64,000 nucleotides of DNA from Alcaligenes sp. SORT26 (GTDB taxonomy: Bacteria; Pseudomonadota; Gammaproteobacteria; Burkholderiales; Burkholderiaceae_B), in contig NZ_CP070975.1 in assembly GCF_017377875.1 (NCBI RefSeq), forward strand, positions 868,001-932,000, given 5' to 3'. Both the position numbers and the translations under genes were made by a program. Under the pieces are notes generated by a model. That model was not told the origin of the DNA, did no database searches, and saw only the letters and a list, made by a program, of their open reading frames with translations. Shown here piece after piece: positions 1 to 7,662 of the stretch (position 1 is the first letter of the stretch; each line of letters opens with the position of its first letter).

Positions 1-202
1 ATCCATTGCCGACCAGATCGAGCAATGGTGGCGCAATGAAGGGGCGGATGGCTTTAATTTGATGCTGCCTTCCTTGCCCGACGGCATCAGTGATTTTGTC
101 GAGCAAGTGATTCCTGTTCTACAAAAACGCGGCCTGTTCCGCCATGAGTACGAGCACGCAACCCTGCGTGGCCATCTGGGCCTGGACCGTCCTGTAGCCT
201 GA
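1..202 (+). CDS. C-terminal end of an NtaA/SnaA/DszA-type flavin-dependent monooxygenase (partial)
   Basis: The window opens inside a reading frame that runs to a TGA at 200-202, leaving about 66 residues. The visible tail (DQIEQWWRNEGADGFNLM, then a LPDGISDFVEQVIPVLQKRG segment and an H-E-Y-E box) resembles the C-terminus of bacterial luciferase-like monooxygenases of the nitrilotriacetate/dibenzothiophene-sulfone type, which use reduced FMN supplied by a separate reductase. The substrate cannot be told from the tail. The family call is moderately sure; the true start lies upstream of the window. Confidence 0.7.
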   Translation, partial: SIADQIEQWWRNEGADGFNLMLPSLPDGISDFVEQVIPVLQKRGLFRHEYEHATLRGHLGLDRPVA

Positions 203-211
203 TACACAGGT

Positions 212-258
212 GGGGGAAAAGCGAGCTTTTCTATAGACAGATTTGCCCGCTTTTTCCC
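212..258 (+). terminator. Inverted repeat after the monooxygenase, possible terminator
   Basis: GGGGAAAAGCG (213-223) faces CGCTTTTTCCC (248-258) and could form an imperfect stem ten bases after the stop codon. No clean T run follows the 3' arm, so termination is only a guess. Confidence 0.3.
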
Positions 259-354
259 TAGGGTGAAGGGACTACTAAGTTCCGGAAGTTTGCTATCCTT
301 AATGCTTTAATTGTCGCCTGCTTAACGAGCAGCGAGCTGTATAGGGATCGCACT

Positions 355-1104
355 ATGAAAACCGCTGTTGTCACCGGGGCTTCCTCAGGGTTTGGGGCTG
401 CACTTGCCCGTAAATTGGTATCTGAAGGTCATACCGTGCTGGGTCTGGCCCGTCGTCAGGACAAGCTGGATGCATTGGCTGCAGAGCTGGGTGAACGCTT
501 TGTACCGGTCAGCGTGGATCTGACGGATCGTGCGCGTGCCGAAGCGGTGTTGGCTGATCTGACGGCTCGTTTCCCCAATATCGATGTGCTGATCAATAAC
601 GCCGGTCTGGCTCTGGGTGTGGACAAGGCGCAAGACGCCAAGATGGATCAGTGGGACACCATGGTGGCCACTAATATCAGCGCGCTGCTGCATATTACGC
701 ATGCTTTGCTGCCTGGCATGGTCAAGCAAAACAAGGGTCACATTATCAATCTGGGTTCGACCGCAGGCGAGTATGCCTACGCAGGTGGCAATGTGTACGG
801 CGCAACCAAGGCATTTGTGCATCAACTGGGCCTGAATCTGCGTGCCGACCTGTCGGGCACGGCAGTTCGTGTGTCTACCGTGGCTCCTGGCCTCTGTTCC
901 GGTACGGACTTCTCTACCGTTCGTCTGGGCGATAAAGATAAAGCCGCTGCGCTTTACCAGAATGTGGATGCCCTGACTCCTGACGATATTGCCGACACCA
1001 TCGCCTGGATCATGAATGCGCCTGCTCATATGAACGTCAACTACATCGAGTTGATGCCAGTGGCGCAAAGCTTTGCTGGTTTGAGCGTGCATCGCAAGGC
1101 CTAA
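355..1104 (+). CDS. ydfG: Short-chain dehydrogenase, YdfG-like NADP-dependent 3-hydroxy acid dehydrogenase
   Basis: A 249-residue classical SDR. The cofactor motif TGASSGFG is at residues 7-14, NNAG at 81-84, and the catalytic set is Ser135, Tyr148 and Lys152 (YGATK). Length and the SSGFG/NNAGLALG signatures match YdfG-type enzymes, which oxidise serine, allothreonine and other 3-hydroxy acids with NADP+, or reduce malonic semialdehyde. The protein is cytosolic. It is a single-gene unit: a hairpin terminator follows at 1117. The start ATG has a modest AGGGA ribosome site about 10 bases upstream. Family membership is firm; the exact substrate is inferred from similarity to YdfG. Confidence 0.8.
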   Translation: MKTAVVTGASSGFGAALARKLVSEGHTVLGLARRQDKLDALAAELGERFVPVSVDLTDRARAEAVLADLTARFPNIDVLINNAGLALGVDKAQDAKMDQWDTMVATNISALLHITHALLPGMVKQNKGHIINLGSTAGEYAYAGGNVYGATKAFVHQLGLNLRADLSGTAVRVSTVAPGLCSGTDFSTVRLGDKDKAAALYQNVDALTPDDIADTIAWIMNAPAHMNVNYIELMPVAQSFAGLSVHRKA

Positions 1105-1116
1105 GACCTGCGGCTG

Positions 1117-1153
1117 ACCGGAGCCGTGCTTGATTAGAGTCGGGCTCCGGTCT
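1117..1153 (+). terminator. Intrinsic terminator after ydfG
   Basis: ACCGGAGCC (1117-1125) pairs with GGGCTCCGGT (1142-1151), followed by CTT. The 3' part overlaps the predicted promoter of the riboflavin synthase leader. Confidence 0.5.
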
Positions 1154-1159
1154 TACACT
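1130..1159 (+). promoter_or_regulatory. Sigma-70 promoter for the FMN riboswitch transcript
   Basis: TTGATT (1130-1135), an 18-base spacer and TACACT (1154-1159) place the transcription start near 1166, immediately before the riboswitch core at 1168. The agreement in position supports the call. Confidence 0.5.
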
Positions 1160-1167
1160 GCAAACGT

Positions 1168-1302
1168 CTTCAGGGCGGGGTGCAATTCCCCACCGGCGGT
1201 AAAGGAAATCTCCCAAGCCCGCGAGCGCTTTCCTTCAGGGAAAGGTCAGCAGATCAGGTGAGAAGCCTGGGCCGACGGTAAGAGTCCGGATGAAAGAAGA
1301 TG
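1168..1302 (+). ncRNA. FMN riboswitch (RFN element)
   Basis: The segment holds the conserved RFN blocks in order: CTTCAGGGCGGGGTGCAATT, CCCCACCGGCGGTAA, the AGCCCGCGAGCG stretch, GGTCAGCAGATCAGGTGAGA, the GCCGACGGTAAGAGTCCGGA block and ATGAAAGAAGA. It lies upstream of riboflavin synthase on the same strand. RFN elements bind FMN and shut down transcription or translation of riboflavin genes. The hairpin at 1308-1341 could be the terminator that FMN binding favours. The identification is very secure. Confidence 0.95.
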
Positions 1303-1305
1303 AAG

Positions 1306-1345
1306 CATCGCTGCCTTGTGATCAGGGCAGCGACGTGTTTTATTG
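1306..1345 (+). terminator. Candidate expression-platform hairpin of the riboswitch
   Basis: CGCTGCC (1309-1315) and GGGCAGCG (1325-1332) form a stable stem, followed by ACGTGTTTTATT. It sits right after the aptamer, so it is a plausible FMN-dependent terminator, though the T run is broken. Confidence 0.5.
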
Positions 1346-1385
1346 CTGCCCAGAGGACGCATTGTTTACTCAAGGATGCGTTCAA

Positions 1386-1457
1386 ATGAAAAATCTGAAA
1401 ATCTCCCCTGCATTAGCCGTTGGTCTTTTGCATGAAATCTGCGAAGGAGTGTGCTGA
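1386..1457 (+). CDS. Putative 23-residue leader peptide coupled to riboflavin synthase
   Basis: Between the riboswitch hairpin and riboflavin synthase lies a small reading frame, ATG at 1386 to TGA at 1455-1457, encoding MKNLKISPALAVGLLHEICE and three more residues. It has an AAGGA ribosome site (1374-1378) at good spacing. Its stop codon shares one base with the riboflavin synthase ATG (TGATG at 1455-1459), an arrangement typical of translational coupling. The synthase ribosome site lies inside this small frame. No homologue is known to me, and the frame may simply be chance; it is listed because of the start signal and the overlap. Confidence 0.4.
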   Translation: MKNLKISPALAVGLLHEICEGVC

Positions 1458-2092
1458 TGTATACCGGGATTGTTAAAGCGGTTCGTCCTCTGACGGCCGT
1501 CAAGGCTGAGCTAGGCCGTACCGAATTCGAGATCGATTTCACCGACGAGCTGCTGGTAGACCTGCAATTGGGTGCCAGTGTCAGCGTTGAAGGCACATGC
1601 CTGAGCGTGACCAGTATTTCCGGTCCTAAAGTGACGTTCGATGCGATTCCCGTCACGTTAGAGCGCACGAATCTGGGTACTCTGAAAACAGGTGATCTGG
1701 TCAATATCGAGCGATCGGCCAAGTTGAATGAAGAAATTGGCGGCCACGTCATGGCTGGTCATATCGCGACTACGGCTGAAGTGCTGGAGTTAAGCATTAC
1801 TGAAGCGGGTAACCGCCTGCGTTTCCGTGTACCGGAAGATTGGGCCAAATACGTGTTCCCACGCGGTTTTCTGGGCGTTAATGGCTGCAGTTTGACGGTG
1901 GCGGATGTGGAAGAGGGCGTTGTGACCATCAACCTGATTCCGGAAACGCTGCGCCAGACGACTTTCTCCCGCTACAAGGCGGGTGATCTACTGAATATTG
2001 AAGTGGATCAGCAAACAGTTGTTCTGGTCGATGTGCTGGAGCGTACGGTGGCAGGGACTCTGTCTCGCGTGATGCCCGCTTTGAAAGGCTGA
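1457..2092 (+). CDS. ribC: Riboflavin synthase, alpha chain
   Basis: Converts two molecules of 6,7-dimethyl-8-ribityllumazine into riboflavin and a pyrimidine product, the last step of riboflavin synthesis. The 211-residue protein starts MYTGIV, close to the canonical MFTGIV, and shows the two lumazine-binding repeats: VSVEGTCLSVT and GGHVMAGHI in the first, LGVNGCSLTV and NLIPETLRQTTF in the second. ATG 1457 is preferred over the in-frame GTG at 1451 because the GGAG ribosome site at 1446-1449 is eight bases upstream of the ATG. The gene stands alone, apart from other rib genes, yet has its own FMN riboswitch. The same enzyme is called ribE in some species. Confidence 0.95.
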   Translation: MYTGIVKAVRPLTAVKAELGRTEFEIDFTDELLVDLQLGASVSVEGTCLSVTSISGPKVTFDAIPVTLERTNLGTLKTGDLVNIERSAKLNEEIGGHVMAGHIATTAEVLELSITEAGNRLRFRVPEDWAKYVFPRGFLGVNGCSLTVADVEEGVVTINLIPETLRQTTFSRYKAGDLLNIEVDQQTVVLVDVLERTVAGTLSRVMPALKG

Positions 2093-2111
2093 TTTCCGCC
2101 TGAATGAAGTG

Positions 2112-2150
2112 AAAAGAGCGGTCAGTTTTAAGACTGGCGGCTCTTTTTTA
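2112..2150 (+). terminator. Intrinsic terminator after riboflavin synthase
   Basis: AAAAGAGC (2112-2119) with an inner GTCAGT/ACTGGC stem pairs with GGCTCTTTTTTA at 2139-2150; a clear T run follows. Confidence 0.8.
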
Positions 2151-2293
2151 TGGAGCTTTTGCTGTGCCTTGCTGTGTCGAATGCTTTGGTTTGCGTACAA
2201 GGCTTGGAGTGAACCGCAGCCCACAAGTGGATTATGGGCCTGTGTGAGCCCGCCCCTTTTACTGACCTGATAGCTTGCATAACAAGGCTTTAC

Positions 2294-2827
2294 TCACATT
2301 TGAGCTAGCGCCTTCAAGACAAAATCAGCACGTTTCTCTACTGTTGTTTTGGGCAACAGGCTCACTTGGTAGCCCAGCAAGGGATAAATACGCTCCAGAC
2401 GTTCATACTCACGTAAAGCGGCGTCCATATCGTGACGACGTTCTGGATCAGCCTCGTATATTTCAGGCCAGGGCGGCGTTAAAAACACCTGTGAGTGGTA
2501 AGGGCAGGACTTGTTGAGATCATCCAGCAGTGGCACACCCTTCAATTCCTGCAAAGCGGCTGCCGCATCAAGCAAGCCTCGATCAAAAAACACCCAGCGA
2601 CCGTCTTTTGGGGCATTCAAATAGTCATCCTGCGCTGTCTTTATGGCTTCTATCAGGAAGGCTTTCATATCCAGCCAGGGAAGGGCAGAGCCACCCTTGG
2701 CCAGTTGCTCCTGAACAATACGTCGTCCAGGTTCCTGAATAACCGTATAGCCTCGCTTTTGAAGCTCGGATAATAAAGTGGATTTTCCGCCGCCAGAGCA
2801 GCCGGAGATAAGGACGAAAGGATTCAT
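2294..2827 (-). CDS. P-loop NTPase of the AAA_28/NadR-kinase-like type
   Basis: A 177-residue single-domain P-loop protein. The Walker A motif GCSGGGKST covers residues 9-17, right after the first strand (MNPFVLIS), so the ATG at 2827 gives a complete domain. An EPGRR stretch around residue 32 and FFDRGLLD around residue 104 match the AAA_28 group of small NTPases, several of which act as kinases; no substrate can be assigned. The ribosome site is poor, and the ATG overlaps by four bases (ATGA) the stop of an upstream frame containing a long 8-bp repeat. The NTPase call is firm; its biological role is unknown. Confidence 0.75.
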   Translation of the reverse strand: MNPFVLISGCSGGGKSTLLSELQKRGYTVIQEPGRRIVQEQLAKGGSALPWLDMKAFLIEAIKTAQDDYLNAPKDGRWVFFDRGLLDAAAALQELKGVPLLDDLNKSCPYHSQVFLTPPWPEIYEADPERRHDMDAALREYERLERIYPLLGYQVSLLPKTTVEKRADFVLKALAQM

Positions 2828-3291
2828 AAACGTAAGGTCAGTAAAAGGGGAAAGACTGGTACAGACGTGCTCAAGCCCCGAAACTGAAGTCGGATGTAGG
2901 GATGTAGGGATGTAGGGATGTAGGGATGTAGGGATGTAGGGATGTAGGGATGTAGGGATGTAGGGATGTAGGGATGTAGGGATGTAGGGATGTAGGGATG
3001 TAGGGATGTAGGGATGTAGGGATGTAGGGACGAGCTAAGGCTGGATAGTGGGGAAATCTTGATCAGATACCCGCGGGGATTTCGCGAGTTTAACGTATTT
3101 CCGCATCGCCTATATCCATATCCCATCCCTAGCCAGCAATACGCACTAATCTGAGAATAATAAAATGCAATTAACGGAAAAGAGTTTTCTTCATCGAAAA
3201 GATAGTCTACAGCAAAAGGAAGGGCGGATTTACTCACCATCCATTGGCTTGTTGACGCAGTATCAGAAGGAAGTGCAGCGATGGAGAGCAT
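2824..3291 (-). CDS. Repeat-containing reading frame upstream of the NTPase, doubtful gene
   Basis: An open frame of 155 residues whose C-terminal third is made of the octapeptide SLHPYIPT repeated, the translation of the CCCTACAT repeat. Because 8 is not a multiple of 3 the tract cycles through all frames, and on this strand it contains no stop in any of them. The frame ends with a TGA that overlaps the ATG of the NTPase. The N-terminal part resembles no family I know and the start codon (3291) has only a weak AG-rich ribosome site. It may be a non-coding leader; it is listed because it bears on the possible frame switch at this locus. Confidence 0.25.
   Translation of the reverse strand: MLSIAALPSDTASTSQWMVSKSALPFAVDYLFDEENSFPLIAFYYSQISAYCWLGMGYGYRRCGNTLNSRNPRGYLIKISPLSSLSSSLHPYIPTSLHPYIPTSLHPYIPTSLHPYIPTSLHPYIPTSLHPYIRLQFRGLSTSVPVFPLLLTLRL
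2894..3029. repeat. 17 perfect tandem copies of the 8-bp unit ATGTAGGG
   Basis: From 2894 to 3029 the sequence is an uninterrupted array of ATGTAGGG, 136 bases, with no base change between copies. Perfect arrays of this length are prone to slipped-strand change in copy number. The plus strand reads ATG TAG and is closed in every frame; the minus strand is open in every frame. Confidence 0.98.
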
Positions 3292-3341
3292 TTCTTGCTC
3301 TCATACATTCATATCAAGACCTTTCCTCAAGACCAGACTGA
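3165..3341 (+). CDS. Small hypothetical ORF (58 residues)
   Basis: ATG at 3165 to TGA at 3341 encodes a charged 58-residue peptide beginning MQLTEKSFLHRKDS and ending QDLSSRPD. It lies antisense to the 5' half of the repeat-containing frame, and a bidirectional terminator follows 47 bases after its stop. The ribosome site (GAGAATAATAAA) is weak. I recognise no homologue. Either this or nothing is coded here. Confidence 0.25.
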   Translation: MQLTEKSFLHRKDSLQQKEGRIYSPSIGLLTQYQKEVQRWRAFLALIHSYQDLSSRPD

Positions 3342-3387
3342 TACTTTGAGCAAACAGACCCCCATACACACATAAAAAAGCTCAAAG

Positions 3388-3425
3388 AAAAACGCCGATT
3401 ATCCAAAGGACAATCGGCGTTTTTA
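3388..3425. terminator. Bidirectional terminator between the small ORF region and ttrA
   Basis: AACGCCGATT (3391-3400) and AATCGGCGTT (3412-3421) form a ten-base stem with A-rich and T-rich flanks on both sides, so it can stop the ttr transcript coming from the right and any plus-strand transcript from the left. Confidence 0.85.
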
Positions 3426-3458
3426 TCTTTCAAGAAACTCTTGAAAGAGGGGGCGCTG

Positions 3459-6400
3459 TTAAGCCGACAACTTCTCCACCTTGGCTGGCAAGCCTTGACG
3501 CACGGCAGCGCCAGACACCCAATCAATCCAGACGTTGTCCTGGCCATTACCACGGGTCGGGTCAGCAAAGCCCAGTTCGTTCAGGTTTACACCTGCAGCC
3601 AGATCCGTCAGGTGAGGCATCGCTTCACCGTCAATCTGGTGCGAACGCGCACCCAACTCGGTATGTCCAAAACCGTGCTCGATAGCGATAGCCCCGCGCA
3701 TGATACCGCCGCGCACCAAAGCCACACCATCAACAGCACCGCCCGGTGTGCTGACGCGAATGCGGTCACCGTTGCGAATACCCATGTTCTTCGCATCATC
3801 CAAATTCAAGGAAATCGGATTATGCGGGTGTACCTGGCGCAGACGAGACATACCGATAGACATGGAACTCATCAAATTGGATTTGTAGGAGCTCATCAGC
3901 AGCGGCCATTCCTGTTCAGAGAAATGTTCGCGCATTGGGCTTCCATCGGCCAGACGGGTAGGGTACCAAGTGGGGCAACCACTCAAGCGCTCGCCTGTCA
4001 TGGTGTGACGCATCTTGGCCAGGTCTTCGTTCCAGACCTGCAAAGCGTTGTCGTAGCGGTTTTTAAGCTGATTTCCTTTCCAGGCGTTTTCGATTCGGTC
4101 GAATCGGCCACCACGAGTCAACAGCATCGCTACTTTACGTTGCTCTTCCGGATGCAGGCGCGATTGTAGATCCGGCAAGAGGCGATCAACGCCTGTCACA
4201 CGCATATCGTCGTCGGATGCATCGCCAACCGGGCGGCCTGCACCAAAAGCGATATTGGCCATACCTCGCAGATAGAAGTCCTCTGCACGCAGCAAATCGT
4301 GTGGATTCCCTGCTTTGTCTTTCAACACGCCTTTACCAAAACCAGGCAGTCCAAGACGCAAGGCCACCGCGAACAAGAAACTTTCCAGATTGATAGGCTG
4401 ATCGTCAGCAGTCCGGTCTACGCGTGGCTGCATGACAGGCCAACGCAATGTGGAAGACTTGGCAATCACGTCCGCCCACGGTGCGGAAACGCCCCAGCTT
4501 TCATAGGTCACCGTGTCGGGCACGATGTAGTCGGCGTAGGCATTGGTTTCGTTGATGAACGGGTTGACCGAAATCGACAAAGGCAGAACAGCCGGGTCTT
4601 TCAGCTTGTGCAGCAAGGCATTTTTGAAGCCAGCAATCGCGTAGACCGGATTGCTCATGTGGTTAATCCACACTTTGCTGGTGTAGGGGTAGCCGTTCAA
4701 GCCCGAAGCGATCATTTCACTGCTTAAGGCGCCCACGGCGGGGTACCAGGGAGCGGGAGCCGGGTATAAAGCCTCACCATTCGCCTGACGACGCTTGAAT
4801 TCGCTGGATTTTTCGTAAGCGAAGCGATGGCGCGACAAGGACACGCCTTTCGCCGTCACTTTGCCGGGGAATTGGGCGAAGTTATAACGTGGGCCGGGGC
4901 CGAATGGGCCAAATGGACCTGCATCCAGCACCAAACCACCTTTCAGGTTCAAGTTGCCCACCAAGGTGTTCAACATGGCGATGGCATAAGCCGTGTAAAA
5001 ACCCGAGCCGTTCATGGTGCCACCGTGGGCGTCGGCAACGGCTTGGCGGCCATAGCTGGTGAATTCACGGGCCAGCTCGATCAGGGCTTCTTCGTCCATG
5101 CCGCAGCCTTTGGCGTAGTCGGCAATGGATTTTTCCTGACTGCGCTCGCGTAGCATGTGCAAAGCGGTACAGACGCGTACGTCCTTGTCTTCCAGTGCTA
5201 CCGTGCGGTCGACAAACAGCGTGGCGCGGTCCAGATCGGTATGGGCGCGCAGCTCGCCTTGTTCGTCCTGAACGATAAAGGGCGACTCGGCACCTTCAGC
5301 CACTTCCCAACCCAGGTCTGTGCCACGCAAATAGCGGCCAAAACCAGGATGCTTGGGATCGGCGATCAGCAAATGGCTGGCGTTAGTCCAGGACGCGGTG
5401 TTTTCGTCTTGCTCTGTTGGAGCATGGGGCAAGGACAAGTGCTCTACATCAAAGCGTTCTTGTTCCAGAATCCAGCGCAACATGCCCATGACCAGAGATA
5501 GATCCGTGCCCGGCAGAACAGGTTGCCAGCGGTTGCCACTGCCCGAGGCCAGGCTGGACGAGGTAGGCAGGATCGGGGAAACAACAACGTATTTGAAGGT
5601 GTTTTCAGGACGCGAGCGGGCTTCAGCCAATTCACGGCCCTGACGCTGGAACGGGTTACCGGATTGAGCTGGTGCTGCACCAATAAACAGCCCAAACCGG
5701 GCATTTTTCCAGTCAGGCTTGCCGTGTGGCATGCCTTTAATGTCGCCCATCGCCGCACCGGTACCAACACGGAAGCTTTGGCCGCAGTAAGAACCGTGAT
5801 TACTGACGTTAATCGTCCCGAAAGCCTGCTCAGCAAAGCGCTTGACCAAGGGTGTACGGCCTTCGTTAGCCGCATCCGTGAACAGCAACTGGTTGGCCAG
5901 CGGACCAAACTCGGGGTTTTGCGGGTCAATCAGGGTTTCGTGATCCCAGATCGCACGCAAACCGTCGACTTGACCTTCTTTGAACAGATCGCCGCCTTCG
6001 CAGACCTCTTCAATCAATTGTTCAAAGCTGATGCGCTCCCATTGACCGGAGCCACGAGGGCCAACACGTTTCAAAGGCGAGAGAACGCGGTAAGGGCTGC
6101 TGTGCTGTTCCAGCATGGATGCACCACGGGCACAGGCGCTTGCGCGGCCTTCCAGACCGTTTTCCCCACCCAGCATGGCGTAGACCTCGCGCACAGGCTG
6201 GTCCATGGGGGCCGACTGTGTGGTGGCCAGGGGGTGGTAGGGGTTACCTGCGATACGCAGAATCTTGTTGTTCTCCGTATCGATGCGAACACGCACACCG
6301 CACTGTGTCCAGCAGCCCAGGCAACTGGAGGGGCTCACAATTTGACCGGGCTGGGTATCGAGCAGGCCCGTGATCGGATCGATACGGAATTCAGCCTGCA

Positions 6401-6584
6401 AGGAGTTACCACGGGTTGCGTGGGCGGTGGGAACACCGGCTGTGCCTTGACCCAGACCTTGCACCGCTTTAACCACGGTATCGCTATAGCCCGCCGCGAA
6501 GGCAGCCAGACCACCCACGGCAACGCCGCCGCGGGTCAAGACCTGTCGACGCGACAGGTTAGGGGTTTCTTTTTTCTTGCTCAT
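3459..6584 (-). CDS. ttrA: Tetrathionate reductase subunit A, molybdopterin catalytic subunit
   Basis: Large periplasmic molybdopterin (bis-MGD) oxidoreductase, 1041 residues, which would reduce tetrathionate to thiosulfate in anaerobic respiration. A twin-arginine export signal is visible (SRRQVL at residues 11-16 followed by a hydrophobic stretch). The [4Fe-4S] motif is C88-x2-C91-x3-C95 with the fourth cysteine probably C151. SNHGSYCGQ places a likely molybdenum-ligand cysteine at C267. Length, and the B-C-A gene order with TtrB- and TtrC-sized partners, match Salmonella ttrBCA. It is the last gene of the operon. Related complexes (polysulfide, thiosulfate, arsenate) have smaller or differently ordered subunits, so they are less likely, but substrate assignment is by similarity. 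Confidence 0.8.
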   Translation of the reverse strand: MSKKKETPNLSRRQVLTRGGVAVGGLAAFAAGYSDTVVKAVQGLGQGTAGVPTAHATRGNSLQAEFRIDPITGLLDTQPGQIVSPSSCLGCWTQCGVRVRIDTENNKILRIAGNPYHPLATTQSAPMDQPVREVYAMLGGENGLEGRASACARGASMLEQHSSPYRVLSPLKRVGPRGSGQWERISFEQLIEEVCEGGDLFKEGQVDGLRAIWDHETLIDPQNPEFGPLANQLLFTDAANEGRTPLVKRFAEQAFGTINVSNHGSYCGQSFRVGTGAAMGDIKGMPHGKPDWKNARFGLFIGAAPAQSGNPFQRQGRELAEARSRPENTFKYVVVSPILPTSSSLASGSGNRWQPVLPGTDLSLVMGMLRWILEQERFDVEHLSLPHAPTEQDENTASWTNASHLLIADPKHPGFGRYLRGTDLGWEVAEGAESPFIVQDEQGELRAHTDLDRATLFVDRTVALEDKDVRVCTALHMLRERSQEKSIADYAKGCGMDEEALIELAREFTSYGRQAVADAHGGTMNGSGFYTAYAIAMLNTLVGNLNLKGGLVLDAGPFGPFGPGPRYNFAQFPGKVTAKGVSLSRHRFAYEKSSEFKRRQANGEALYPAPAPWYPAVGALSSEMIASGLNGYPYTSKVWINHMSNPVYAIAGFKNALLHKLKDPAVLPLSISVNPFINETNAYADYIVPDTVTYESWGVSAPWADVIAKSSTLRWPVMQPRVDRTADDQPINLESFLFAVALRLGLPGFGKGVLKDKAGNPHDLLRAEDFYLRGMANIAFGAGRPVGDASDDDMRVTGVDRLLPDLQSRLHPEEQRKVAMLLTRGGRFDRIENAWKGNQLKNRYDNALQVWNEDLAKMRHTMTGERLSGCPTWYPTRLADGSPMREHFSEQEWPLLMSSYKSNLMSSMSIGMSRLRQVHPHNPISLNLDDAKNMGIRNGDRIRVSTPGGAVDGVALVRGGIMRGAIAIEHGFGHTELGARSHQIDGEAMPHLTDLAAGVNLNELGFADPTRGNGQDNVWIDWVSGAAVRQGLPAKVEKLSA

Positions 6585-6621
6585 GACGATAAGTACCTGA
6601 AAGCTAGTTAATCTGCGGGGC

Positions 6622-7653
6622 TCAAGCCGTCAAGGAAGGACGACGAGCCGGGAACAGAGAAAGCAGGGTGGTGCTGGCGGCAAGCAAGGCAATACACAAG
6701 CCCAGCACACCCAGCATTCCCAGCAGACCATCGCTGCCTAAGGGCATGGTGTAGAGGTACAAACCAGCGCCGTATTTAGGGACACCTTGTACCGCCATGA
6801 AAATAATCCAGCGAAATACCCAGGCAGAGCCGAGCAGAAAAGCTGCGCACAACAAGCTGTAGAAATTGCCTTGCAAGGTGCTGACAGGGCGGCTGAGCAT
6901 GTACAGAATCAACAGACCAAAAGCCGAAGAACCCAGGAAGCCCAAGCGCCAGACGGGGTAAGTCTGGAACAACTCCCAAGCTGCGCCGAAGGAATGGCTA
7001 TAACCCATCAGACCGGAGCCAACCCAGAACAGGGCCACCACGATCAAGGTCGCGACTACACCTAAAGACCAGCGGCGTACGTATTCCAGCGGCAAAGCAG
7101 CCACACCGCCAGGCAGGAAACGAGCCACCAGCAAAATAGCGCCCAGGCTAGCCAAAGCCGCTGTCAAAGCAAAGTTGATCGGCAGGAAAGCGGTATTCCA
7201 CAAAGGACGCGAACGCAACACCATCACTTCAAAGCCGCTGTACACCAGAATAGACAAGGCCGACACCAGCAAGGCCAGGCTCAACCAGCGCCACAGGGCA
7301 CGTTTATTCAACCACCAGGCCAAGACATTGGCCACGGACAAGCCGACAAACAAAGGCAACAGAACAGCGCCTAGCGACATCCAGGACCAGGGGGTGAAAT
7401 GGGCATAGAAATGCCAGAATCGACCGGGTTGGTGCAAGTCCGCCAACAAGGACACAGGAGCGGCAATGCTGCTGCACAGCAGCACGATCATCAGCGCGGG
7501 TTCCAGACGGCGCAAGGCACTGTCGCTGGACCAGGCACAACGCCATACCCAGACGGTGCTGGTGGCGGCCATACCGACCAGGAAGAAGTATTGAACCGCC
7601 CAAGGTAGCCAGGCAACTTCGTAGGCGGGGGTCAGGATTTCGATAATAGACAT
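6622..7653 (-). CDS. ttrC: Tetrathionate reductase subunit C, NrfD-type membrane quinol dehydrogenase
   Basis: A 343-residue integral membrane protein with about eight to nine hydrophobic segments, of the NrfD/PsrC family. It takes electrons from quinol and passes them through TtrB to TtrA. Helical segments begin at about residues 18 and 53 and continue to the C-terminus; there are no cofactor-binding histidine pairs, as usual for this family. The gene sits nine bases after ttrB and 37 before ttrA. The size is nearly that of Salmonella TtrC. Its role follows from its neighbours. Confidence 0.78.
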   Translation of the reverse strand: MSIIEILTPAYEVAWLPWAVQYFFLVGMAATSTVWVWRCAWSSDSALRRLEPALMIVLLCSSIAAPVSLLADLHQPGRFWHFYAHFTPWSWMSLGAVLLPLFVGLSVANVLAWWLNKRALWRWLSLALLVSALSILVYSGFEVMVLRSRPLWNTAFLPINFALTAALASLGAILLVARFLPGGVAALPLEYVRRWSLGVVATLIVVALFWVGSGLMGYSHSFGAAWELFQTYPVWRLGFLGSSAFGLLILYMLSRPVSTLQGNFYSLLCAAFLLGSAWVFRWIIFMAVQGVPKYGAGLYLYTMPLGSDGLLGMLGVLGLCIALLAASTTLLSLFPARRPSLTA

Positions 7654-7662
7654 AGCGGCCCC

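Noticed and set aside
2894-3029. CRISPR array
   Set aside because: The 8-bp units follow each other without spacers, so it is a simple tandem repeat.
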